This document shows, piece by piece, positions 18,954 through 27,300 of a DNA stretch of 64,000 nt. The notes under the pieces were generated by a model. That model searched no databases, was not told the origin of the DNA, and was given only the letters and a program-made list of their open reading frames with translations. The position numbers and the translations under genes were made by a program. The number at the start of each line of letters is the position of its first letter. Position 1 is the stretch's first letter. Source of the DNA: Sphingobacterium gobiense. GTDB taxonomy: Bacteria; Bacteroidota; Bacteroidia; Sphingobacteriales; Sphingobacteriaceae. The DNA lies in the NCBI RefSeq assembly GCF_002980575.1, contig NZ_PVBS01000002.1, positions 434,001 through 498,000 of the forward strand, read 5' to 3'.

Positions 18954-21900
18954 ATGTACGAAAAAATTACTTTCACCCTGAATTGGGTGCTAAAAAGACA
19001 GGTGCTTATGCGCATGCAACTTACGCTAACAATCATTATCTTCTTCGCCATGCAGGTGGGGGCAAATAGTGTCGCACAGCACTATGTCACCCTCCAACAG
19101 CAGGATATTTCCCTAAAGGAAGTTTTTAAGGAAATTAAGAAGCAAACCGACCTCACGGTTTTTTATTCGGCGAAGCGACTGAATGATTCCCGCAAAGTCA
19201 ACACAAATTTTAAGAATACCTCCTTGGAAACCGTATTACGCGAATGTCTTCGGGGATTACCCCTGACGTATGTTATTATGGATAAAACGATCGTCTTGAA
19301 AGAGAAGGAAACGAAAATAACAACACGTGATAACACGCAGTTAAATAACCGGCCGGTAACTTCTGTTTCTCCATCTCAACAGCATATCGTAACAGGTGTG
19401 GTTCGCGATGTAAACGGAGCCCTGTTGACAGGGGTTTCTGTATCGGTTACAGGAACGGCCTCTACCGTAGCTACTTCCGAAAATGGTTCTTATCATATCC
19501 TAGCGAAACCGGACGCAACCCTTGTGTTTTATTCGGTAGGTTTTGCACGTAAGGAAGAAAGTGTTCGTGGTAGATCTGTTATTGATATAACCTTGGAGCA
19601 AGAAATCAGTGATTTGGATGAAGTGGTCGTGGTGGGATACGGCGCGGTGAAGAAATCTGATTTAACGGGCGCCGTCAACGTAATCGACGAACAAACCATC
19701 CGCAATACACCTGCCGCAAATATTGGAATGGCCCTGCAAGGGGCAGGATCTGGTGTGAACATACAGCGTAGCGGTGGATCAACACATCCGGCACATACGC
19801 CTGAGATCCGTATCCGTGGAACGCGATCGATCGCTGCTGGCAATGACCCTCTTTTGGTTGTGGACGGTATTCCTTACGATTTAGGTATGATGAACAATAT
19901 TTCACCAGATGATATCACTTCGGTTACTGTGCTTAAGGATGCTTCGTCAACAGCGATCTATGGTTCGCGGGGAGCCAATGGCGTTATATTGATGACGACC
20001 AAGCGCGGAGTAGAAGGGGCAAGGGCTACAGTTACCTATAGCGGATATCTTGGAATCAACAAGCCGTTAGGCTTTTATGATCTTATGAATGCGGATGAGT
20101 ATATGGAACTACGGAAATGGGCCATGTACAATCGGTACAAAAATTCGGACGGCTACACCGGCATCGACGACCCCAGAGTATTAGAACGGGTATTCGAAGG
20201 AGGGCTTGACGGAGAAACGGAAGGCTATAAAAATGGCGTGTATACCGACTGGCAGAAAGAGTTGTATGACAAGGATCCGACAATCACCAATCATCAGGTA
20301 GGCATAGCGGGCGGATCTAAAAATACCCAGTATGCCGCATCATTGGGATATTATAAAGCGACAGGTATATACGATTTACAGTCGATGGAACGCACAACTC
20401 AGAAATTATCTGTGGATCATACCATAAACAAATACTTAAAAATAGGGATCAACACATTGAACACCTACTATATAAGCAGAGGAGAAAGCCTCAACCCAAT
20501 GGGCGACGCTTTAAGGTTGAGTCCATTGCTCACGCCATTGATGGACGATGGATCAATACGGGAGAAAGTACATCCGAATGATTTGATGAGCAACCCGCTA
20601 ATGGATCTGCGTGAGGGAGCTATCCAAGACGATCGCAAACGATTATCGACCTTTACAACCGGCTATCTGGATGTGGACCTCACGCATGGCTTTAAATACA
20701 GGCTTAATGCGGGTGTGCAGTTATCGCAGACCACATTGCAACGCTATTATCAGCAGGGAACAAGCAAGCGTCGTCAGTCATCGAATTATGGCTATAATGA
20801 ATCAGCTTCACTTATAGACTATACGATTGAAAACCTTTTGACGTATGATAAAAAAGTAGAGAAGCATAATTTTAATGTTACGGCGTTGTTTAGTGCCGGA
20901 GAAAGGGAAGCACAGGATTTCGACCTGAACTATGAAAATGTACCGACCAATCAAGTAGGTTACTACAATCCGGGTACGGCTGAAAACCATAAAGGAGGTG
21001 GAAACTACAGCAAATGGAGCATGCTTTCTTACATGGGACGTCTTAATTATGATTATGACCAACGTTATTACCTGACGACGACACTTCGTGCCGATGGCTC
21101 TTCTCGTCTGGCGAAAGGGAATAAGTGGCATTATTTCCCTTCTGCCGCTGTAGCTTGGAACATCGGTAATGAAGAGTTTATGAATAGAACCTCTTCTATA
21201 TTGTCTCAGTTGAAACTGCGTCTCAGTTATGGGGAAGTAGGTAACACCAACGTGGCTCCCTATGACACGCAGGGTAATATGAGCAGCAATAGGTATATCT
21301 TTGGGTCTCAGGGGGTACTTGGATATTATCCGACTGCCGCCTCCAACAGCGAACTAAGGTGGGAACGTACAGCCAGTTATAATGCGGGTATGGATTTTGG
21401 TTTTTTGGATAATCGGATTACCGGTTCGATGGAAGTGTACAAACAGTACTCCAACAATTTGATGATGAGTTTCACTCCTCCTGCAACGAGTGGTGTTAGT
21501 ACGGCAATTCCTTACAATGTAGGTAAAACAGAAAATGTAGGATTTGAGACGAATGTCCGTATGCACGTTTTCAATGGCGACGGCAGGAATAAATTCCAGT
21601 GGACGACCGATTTAAATATCTACTTTAACCGGAATAAAGTCGTTCAACTTACCGAAGGAGCAGATCAACTGATTTCTGACAACCTCTTTGTCGGTCATCC
21701 GCTGGGATCTTTCTACGAATATGTAGGGCTGGGTATCTGGCAAGACACGCCTGAAGATAAGACGCTTGCCGAAAGTTTAGGACTTCAAACCTCGGGTGAT
21801 GACTCCGTAATAGGAACAATTAAAGTGGCCGACATCAGCGGACCGGATGGTGAACCCGATGGCGTAATCAACGACTATGACCGGAAAGTGCTGGGAAGTC

Positions 21901-22391
21901 ATCAGGCTAACTTTGAAGGTGGATGGACCAATACGCTAGCCTATAAGAACTTCGACTTAACGGTGGTTATGAATTTCCGACAAGGAGGTTTGCTTCGGTC
22001 TGAACTCTATGGGGGTGGACAAAATTCGCTGATAGGAGGTTATTACAATAACCTGGATGTTGACTATTGGACACCGGAAAAAACAGATGCGCGCTGGCCG
22101 GCCCCAAATAACAGGGTACAGAGCATACCTTATAAAGGAACGCTTACGTTGTTCGATGCATCTTACCTCAAGATACGGACACTGACATTGGGTTATACGT
22201 TGCCCGATAAATTGCTTACGTCAATTGGGTTAAGCAGGGCTCGTATATACGCAACAGCGACAAATCCGTTTACGTTCTTCTCCGAATATGTAAACAAATA
22301 CAATGGACTTGATCCCGAGACCAACCGGGTGATGAATACGGTAATTCCTCCATCATGGCAAATGTTATTCGGTATCAATGTAACTTTCTAA
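18954..22391 (+). CDS. STN-domain SusC-family TonB-dependent receptor/transducer
   Basis: The 1145-residue product has a signal-type N-terminus ('MQLTLTIIIFFAMQVGANSVAQ'-like, about residues 21-42). A secretin/TonB short N-terminal (STN) domain follows at about 45-115 ('ISLKEVFKEIKKQTDL'), then a carboxypeptidase-regulatory-like domain (about 140-225), the SusC motif 'LDEVVVVGYGAVKKSDLTGA', the plug, and a barrel ending 'LFGINVTF'. The STN domain is what contacts the FecR protein of the upstream gene, so this is both importer and signal receptor. Its SusD partner lies 99 bp downstream. Confidence 0.95.
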   Translation: MYEKITFTLNWVLKRQVLMRMQLTLTIIIFFAMQVGANSVAQHYVTLQQQDISLKEVFKEIKKQTDLTVFYSAKRLNDSRKVNTNFKNTSLETVLRECLRGLPLTYVIMDKTIVLKEKETKITTRDNTQLNNRPVTSVSPSQQHIVTGVVRDVNGALLTGVSVSVTGTASTVATSENGSYHILAKPDATLVFYSVGFARKEESVRGRSVIDITLEQEISDLDEVVVVGYGAVKKSDLTGAVNVIDEQTIRNTPAANIGMALQGAGSGVNIQRSGGSTHPAHTPEIRIRGTRSIAAGNDPLLVVDGIPYDLGMMNNISPDDITSVTVLKDASSTAIYGSRGANGVILMTTKRGVEGARATVTYSGYLGINKPLGFYDLMNADEYMELRKWAMYNRYKNSDGYTGIDDPRVLERVFEGGLDGETEGYKNGVYTDWQKELYDKDPTITNHQVGIAGGSKNTQYAASLGYYKATGIYDLQSMERTTQKLSVDHTINKYLKIGINTLNTYYISRGESLNPMGDALRLSPLLTPLMDDGSIREKVHPNDLMSNPLMDLREGAIQDDRKRLSTFTTGYLDVDLTHGFKYRLNAGVQLSQTTLQRYYQQGTSKRRQSSNYGYNESASLIDYTIENLLTYDKKVEKHNFNVTALFSAGEREAQDFDLNYENVPTNQVGYYNPGTAENHKGGGNYSKWSMLSYMGRLNYDYDQRYYLTTTLRADGSSRLAKGNKWHYFPSAAVAWNIGNEEFMNRTSSILSQLKLRLSYGEVGNTNVAPYDTQGNMSSNRYIFGSQGVLGYYPTAASNSELRWERTASYNAGMDFGFLDNRITGSMEVYKQYSNNLMMSFTPPATSGVSTAIPYNVGKTENVGFETNVRMHVFNGDGRNKFQWTTDLNIYFNRNKVVQLTEGADQLISDNLFVGHPLGSFYEYVGLGIWQDTPEDKTLAESLGLQTSGDDSVIGTIKVADISGPDGEPDGVINDYDRKVLGSHQANFEGGWTNTLAYKNFDLTVVMNFRQGGLLRSELYGGGQNSLIGGYYNNLDVDYWTPEKTDARWPAPNNRVQSIPYKGTLTLFDASYLKIRTLTLGYTLPDKLLTSIGLSRARIYATATNPFTFFSEYVNKYNGLDPETNRVMNTVIPPSWQMLFGINVTF

Positions 22392-22418
22392 TTAAGACAT
22401 GACAATGAAACCATCATG

Positions 22419-22450
22419 ATTTATTCAATCACACAGAGGAATGAATAAAT
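22419..22450 (+). repeat. Inverted repeat between susC and susD
   Basis: ATTTATTCA (22419-22427) and TGAATAAAT (22442-22450) are perfect complements with a 14-nt loop. It lies in the 99-bp gap between the STN-type susC and its susD. It may be an mRNA-processing or attenuation hairpin setting the susC to susD ratio; its AT content makes it weak. Confidence 0.35.
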
Positions 22451-22490
22451 TTGATAGCTTCATCACCATTAAAAAACAAATTATATACAG

Positions 22491-24236
22491 ATGAAAAATA
22501 TAATATATTTATTAGCCTGCCTTCCGCTACTTTTCGTTACGGGATGCGCTGATTTTCTGGAAGAGGAAAACCACTCGAAAATGACACCCGAGTCGTTTAA
22601 TACACCACAGGGGTTTGAACTTGGGTTGAACGGTGTATATGGCGGAATGAGAGCTTTTTACGGACCAATCAGCTCTATTCATATGTTAACTGTACCCGGA
22701 ACGGATGAATTCTATAGCCGTGCTTCGGGTGACATTTATAATTTTGGCAATTATACAGCAAACTTCAAACCTAGTTCGGATTATATTTATTCCTATTGGA
22801 GATCTTCCTATACGTTGATTAATACGTGCAATGGTCTTGTACACTTTGGCGAAGACATGACGGGCATTACCGAAACTAAAAAAACAACCATGTTGGCGGA
22901 AGCTCGGTTCTTTCGGGCGTTGCTTTATTTCCGTTTGGTGCAGTTCTTTGGCGATGTAACATTGAATCGTACCTATAATGATGGAATTGTAAAAGAGGCT
23001 AAGCGTGACCCAATAGCCGATGTATACGACTTTGTTATCGAAGACCTGTTATATTGTACAACCCCTGGTAATTTGCCTGCCGGACCGAAAGATACCAATC
23101 CGGGTCGTGTTACACAAGCTTTAGCCCGCCATTTGTTGGCAAAAGTGTATCTCACGCGTGGATGGAGCAGCGCTGCTCAGTCCACCGATTTTGAGAATGC
23201 GTACAATACAGCTGCTGCACTGATTAATGATGGAGAACAGATAGGCGTCAAACTTATGCCAAGGTATGCAGATATCCATAAACCGGGCAATGAAAATAAC
23301 CAGGAGATACTTTATAATGTGCAGATGACAGATGATCCGATTTATGGTGTGCCGCAAGCGGATGCGAACATCAATCATCTGAGCCATGTTTTTGTCGGTG
23401 GTTATTTTAATTTTAATGGTAGCGGTAATGTTCAACAAATAGAAGATGGACGTGTGTACGCGCGATATCATGGAACGAGCTGGCTATATAATGAAGTTTT
23501 CGGCGATATCGACAAAGACTCGCGCTATTACAGCACATTTCAAAGCGAGTGGACCGCCCCAGTTGATTTTCAGAATAAAACACAGGAATTTTATGTGGGT
23601 AATAATAAGTATGCTGCCGTTAGAAGTGGAACAAAAGGAGACCTTGCAGGTTATCTTCCCGGCAAAAATATGACCAAAGAGGAGATAGAGGCTACGAATT
23701 ACTATGTACTTACGCCCGAAAACTACACCGACCCATCCTTCCCAACAATGAAGAAGTTCTTAGATCCCAACCGTGCAAGTCTGTCGTTCGACTCCCAACG
23801 TTCAATTATCGTATTTCGGTTGGCCGAAACATACCTTATAGCTGCCGAGGCAGCTTTTAAACTCGGCAACAATTCGACCAACAATGGTGCGGCTTATTAC
23901 ATTAACGAACTTCGTAAAAGAGCTGTCTCACAGGAAGAATATATAGACGACCTAATGATTACTGCTGCCGATATAACCATAGATTATATCCTTGATGAAA
24001 GAACACGCGAGCTTTGTGGAGAACAGTTACGCTGGCTCGACCTTGTTCGAACACAAAAATTGGTTGAGCGCGTAAGGAAGCACGGGTTCTTCACTACACA
24101 GTGGACAAATCATACCTTACCTAAGGATAATATACGGGATTTCCATGTATTACGACCAATTCCGCAGAAGCAAATAGAGTCTGTTATTGCAGGCGATCCT
24201 TACCCACAACAGCCTAATGGTTGGGATAATATGTAA
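22491..24236 (+). CDS. SusD/RagB-family outer-membrane lipoprotein
   Basis: The 581-residue product has the lipobox FVTGC (Cys19) directly followed by 'ADFLEEE', a typical SusD start. The tetratricopeptide-like helices are seen at 'ARFFRALLYFRLVQFFGDV' and 'FRLAETYLIAAEAAFKL', and the C-terminal family text is 'DERTRELCGEQLRWLDLVRT'. It pairs with the STN-type SusC just upstream to bind oligosaccharide at the cell surface. Its ligand is unknown; the linked sulfatase, esterase and oxidoreductases suggest a decorated glycan. Confidence 0.94.
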   Translation: MKNIIYLLACLPLLFVTGCADFLEEENHSKMTPESFNTPQGFELGLNGVYGGMRAFYGPISSIHMLTVPGTDEFYSRASGDIYNFGNYTANFKPSSDYIYSYWRSSYTLINTCNGLVHFGEDMTGITETKKTTMLAEARFFRALLYFRLVQFFGDVTLNRTYNDGIVKEAKRDPIADVYDFVIEDLLYCTTPGNLPAGPKDTNPGRVTQALARHLLAKVYLTRGWSSAAQSTDFENAYNTAAALINDGEQIGVKLMPRYADIHKPGNENNQEILYNVQMTDDPIYGVPQADANINHLSHVFVGGYFNFNGSGNVQQIEDGRVYARYHGTSWLYNEVFGDIDKDSRYYSTFQSEWTAPVDFQNKTQEFYVGNNKYAAVRSGTKGDLAGYLPGKNMTKEEIEATNYYVLTPENYTDPSFPTMKKFLDPNRASLSFDSQRSIIVFRLAETYLIAAEAAFKLGNNSTNNGAAYYINELRKRAVSQEEYIDDLMITAADITIDYILDERTRELCGEQLRWLDLVRTQKLVERVRKHGFFTTQWTNHTLPKDNIRDFHVLRPIPQKQIESVIAGDPYPQQPNGWDNM

Positions 24237-24326
24237 TATGGAAGACTCACAATGGAGTTATTACGCATAAATTTATACTAAAATAGAGGTGATTTTAATA
24301 GGCGAAAAATTGCTGTTAATAAAAAA

Positions 24327-25013
24327 ATGATGAAATTAATTGTGACAATCTGCAGTATGCTGATATCTCTCTCTGCTTTTTGTCAGTCTCGCATGATAGA
24401 ACAATTGAAAAAGGGTAAACCACAACATATCGTGGTATATGGAACCAGCTTGTCCAGCGGTGGAAACGGAAGGGCATGGATGGATGTCGTCAAAGCACGT
24501 ATTGCTGAGGAATATGGCGATAATCTTGTCCATTATACGCTCGCCGGTAAGGGCGGGATGTGGTCTGTTTGGGGCGTAAAGAATTTTGAAGATAGTGTCA
24601 TAGCCAAAAAGCCGGATGCCGTGTTTATAGAGTTTGGAATGAACGATGCGTTTCAAGAATACGGGACATCCGTTGCATTAGCTAAATTGAATCTGGAATA
24701 TATGATTGATCGTGTTCGGCTTTATAACGATTCCTGCGACATCTTTATACAGGTCATGAACATGCCTATCGGGAAGTCTGCTACGTTTAGACCCCATCTA
24801 CCAGACTATTATGCGATGTATCGTGAAGTAGCGCGGGATAAAGACGTTATGCTTATCGACCATTATGCCAATTGGCAGATTATCCTAGATCAGGGAGAGG
24901 AGACTTTCAGGCAATATGTTCCGGATGGCTTACATCCCAATAAGAAGGGTGGAGAAGAGGTCATCGCACCGAAGATATTAGAATTTTTAAACTTAAATGT
25001 AAAAGATAAATAG
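24327..25013 (+). CDS. Exported SGNH/GDSL-family esterase
   Basis: The 228-residue product has a signal peptide ending near 'LISLSAFCQS'. Block I is 'VVYGTSLSSGG', with Ser41 as the probable nucleophile in a GTS variant of GDS. Block III is 'IEFGMNDAF' with the oxyanion Asn, and block V is 'PDGLHPNKKG' with the Asp and His of the triad. Such enzymes in glycan loci remove acetyl or other ester groups. It lies 90 bp after susD and 5 bp before the FAD oxidoreductase gene, so it is probably in the same ECF-controlled transcript. Confidence 0.88.
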   Translation: MMKLIVTICSMLISLSAFCQSRMIEQLKKGKPQHIVVYGTSLSSGGNGRAWMDVVKARIAEEYGDNLVHYTLAGKGGMWSVWGVKNFEDSVIAKKPDAVFIEFGMNDAFQEYGTSVALAKLNLEYMIDRVRLYNDSCDIFIQVMNMPIGKSATFRPHLPDYYAMYREVARDKDVMLIDHYANWQIILDQGEETFRQYVPDGLHPNKKGGEEVIAPKILEFLNLNVKDK

Positions 25014-25018
25014 AAAAC

Positions 25019-26668
25019 ATGAGGAAAACACTATTGGCTGTGGTTATCATAGGGCTACTTGTTTCTTGCAACCAATCGCATTCAAATGACTATCAAGCAG
25101 ACCTGATTGTCTATGGCGGCACATCAGCGGGTATTATTTCTGCGGTACAGGCGAAAAAATCGGGGAAATCGGTCATCGTCATATCGCCGGACAAACACTT
25201 GGGCGGATTGTCGTCGGGTGGACTGGGATTTACGGATACAGGCGATAAATCTGTCATCGGAGGGCTAGCACGTGATTTCTATCATCGTGTGTATCAACAT
25301 TACCAAGATAGCAGCGCATGGCGTTGGCAAGCGCAATCGGAATACGGCAACAAAGGTCAAGGCACACCGGCCATAGATGGTAACGAGCGTACGATGTGGA
25401 TATTCGAACCCCATGTAGCCGAACAGATATTCGAGGATTATGTAAAAGAGTACGAGCTGGAAGTTTGGCGGGATGAATGGCTAGATCGGGAGAGTGGTGT
25501 GATGAAAAAGGGCGACCGTATTGTTTCCATTACGACCTTAAGTGGAAAAACGTTTAAGGGAAAGATGTTTATCGATGCCACTTACGAGGGGGATTTAATG
25601 GCCGCTGCAGATGTGAGCTACCACGTGGGACGTGAGGCAAATAGTGTATACGGAGAGAAGTGGAATGGCATACAGACTGGAGTATTACACCACGACCACT
25701 GGTTTAAGAGCGATATAAGTCCATACGTGATTCCAGGAGACAGTGCGAGTGGATTGTTATATGGCGTTTCAGCGGAAGATCCGGGTATTTATGGAGAGGG
25801 CGATCATCGTTTGCAGGCGTATTGCTTCCGGATGTGTTTAAGCAATCATCCGGATAATCGCGTACCTTTTCCGAAACCAGATCATTATAACCCGGAAAAT
25901 TACGAACTGCTGGCACGGGTTTTCACATCGGGCTGGCGGGAAACTTTCCGGAAGTTCGACCCTGTACCTAACCGGAAGACGGATACGAATAACCATGGCC
26001 CCTTTAGCACGGATTTTATTGGTATGAATTACGATTATCCTGAGGCGAGTTACGAACGCCGTAGAGAGATCATCAAAGAACACGAAGAATATCAAAAAGG
26101 GCTGCTGTATTTCATGGCAAATGATTCAAAAGTGCCTTCCGATGTACGGAAGGAGATGGCCCAATGGGGATTAGCAAAAGATGAATTTACAGACAACGGC
26201 CACTGGCCTCATCAGCTTTACATTAGAGAGGCGCGTCGGATGGTAGGGCAGCATGTCATGACGGAGCATGACACCTTTAGCGAAAGTGAGATTGCTGATC
26301 CTGTGGGGATGGGATCTTATGCGTTGGATTCGCATAACGTGCAACGGTATGTAAAGGCGGATGGCCATGTTCAGAATGAGGGGGATATCGGTGTAAAACC
26401 GAAGAAAGGACCCTATAAAATATCCTATGGCTCCCTTGTGCCGAAAAAAGAAGAATGTGGAAATCTTCTTGTTCCAGTATGTGTTTCCAGCTCCCATATA
26501 GCTTTTGGGAGCATCCGTATGGAGCCCGTATTTATGATACTCGGACAAAGTGCGGCTTTGGCGGCGTCTTTGGCTATTGACAACGGGACCGGAGTACAGG
26601 ATGTTTCTTACGAGGCGCTTGAAAAGCTATTATTAGAAAGTAAGCAGGTTTTGTCAACGCCAAAATGA
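25019..26668 (+). CDS. Exported FAD-dependent oxidoreductase (FAD_oxidored-type lipoprotein)
   Basis: The 549-residue product has a lipobox 'GLLVSC' (Cys17) and then the dinucleotide-binding start 'LIVYGGTSAGIISAVQA' (about 30-46) and 'HLGGLSSGGLGFTDTGD'. The C-terminal 'SHIAFGSIRMEPVFMILGQS' closes the FAD fold. This matches the FAD-dependent oxidoreductase family common in planctomycete and Bacteroidota glycan loci, whose substrates are mostly unknown. It starts 5 bp after the esterase stop. An oxidative role on the glycan or its released sugars is inferred from the neighbouring GMC dehydrogenase genes. Confidence 0.85.
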   Translation: MRKTLLAVVIIGLLVSCNQSHSNDYQADLIVYGGTSAGIISAVQAKKSGKSVIVISPDKHLGGLSSGGLGFTDTGDKSVIGGLARDFYHRVYQHYQDSSAWRWQAQSEYGNKGQGTPAIDGNERTMWIFEPHVAEQIFEDYVKEYELEVWRDEWLDRESGVMKKGDRIVSITTLSGKTFKGKMFIDATYEGDLMAAADVSYHVGREANSVYGEKWNGIQTGVLHHDHWFKSDISPYVIPGDSASGLLYGVSAEDPGIYGEGDHRLQAYCFRMCLSNHPDNRVPFPKPDHYNPENYELLARVFTSGWRETFRKFDPVPNRKTDTNNHGPFSTDFIGMNYDYPEASYERRREIIKEHEEYQKGLLYFMANDSKVPSDVRKEMAQWGLAKDEFTDNGHWPHQLYIREARRMVGQHVMTEHDTFSESEIADPVGMGSYALDSHNVQRYVKADGHVQNEGDIGVKPKKGPYKISYGSLVPKKEECGNLLVPVCVSSSHIAFGSIRMEPVFMILGQSAALAASLAIDNGTGVQDVSYEALEKLLLESKQVLSTPK

Positions 26669-26716
26669 TTATATTTACATAATTGATGAGACTCAAAACA
26701 TATTAAAAAAGGCCAT

Positions 26717-27250
26717 ATGAAAGTAGATGTTATCAATAGAAGAACTGCCCTTCGTAGGTTGTTATACATCGCAGGAGGAACACTACTGCTCCCTGCTTGT
26801 TACCGCCAGTCTGGTAAAGCAACGATTGAAATGACACATCTGGTGATAGACGAAGAACAGGAAAATCTGCTAGCTGAATTGGTTGAGACCATTATCCCTT
26901 CGTCTGATACACCTGGGGGGAAAGAATTATTGCTTCACCTTTTTGTTTTGAAGATGGTGGATGACTGCCATAGCCCGGAAGATCAAGAAGCTTTTACTGC
27001 AGGATTGAGCACGTTTTCTACCTACTCGCGTGAGCTAATGGGACAAGATTTTATAAAATTGGAAGTCGATAAACGTATCGCATTTTTAGAGTCGCTCAAG
27101 GAAATAGAAAACGAAGAAGTAAAGCGCTTTTACGGAATTACTAGGCGTCGAACTATACAAGGTTTTACAAACTCCAAATATGTAATGACGGATTTGAAAA
27201 AATATGAGCTTGTCCCAGGCAGATATAACGGCTATTTTAAAATGACCTGA
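26717..27250 (+). CDS. Gluconate 2-dehydrogenase subunit 3-like Tat lipoprotein
   Basis: The 177-residue product begins with a twin-arginine signal ('NRRTALRRLLYIAGG') that ends in a lipobox-like 'LLLPAC' (Cys28). The rest matches the small (gamma) subunit of membrane gluconate/fructose/glucoside dehydrogenases, with 'LLAELVETIIPSSDTPGG' and 'VKRFYGITRRRTIQGF'. The known role of this subunit is to carry the flavoprotein partner, which has no signal of its own, through the Tat system. The GMC-family partner is encoded 50 bp downstream and indeed lacks a signal peptide, so the pair fits. Confidence 0.88.
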   Translation: MKVDVINRRTALRRLLYIAGGTLLLPACYRQSGKATIEMTHLVIDEEQENLLAELVETIIPSSDTPGGKELLLHLFVLKMVDDCHSPEDQEAFTAGLSTFSTYSRELMGQDFIKLEVDKRIAFLESLKEIENEEVKRFYGITRRRTIQGFTNSKYVMTDLKKYELVPGRYNGYFKMT

Positions 27251-27300
27251 TCGATAGGCACAGGGGTTAAAAACAAATTTAGAGAGAGAACACCAAAAGA

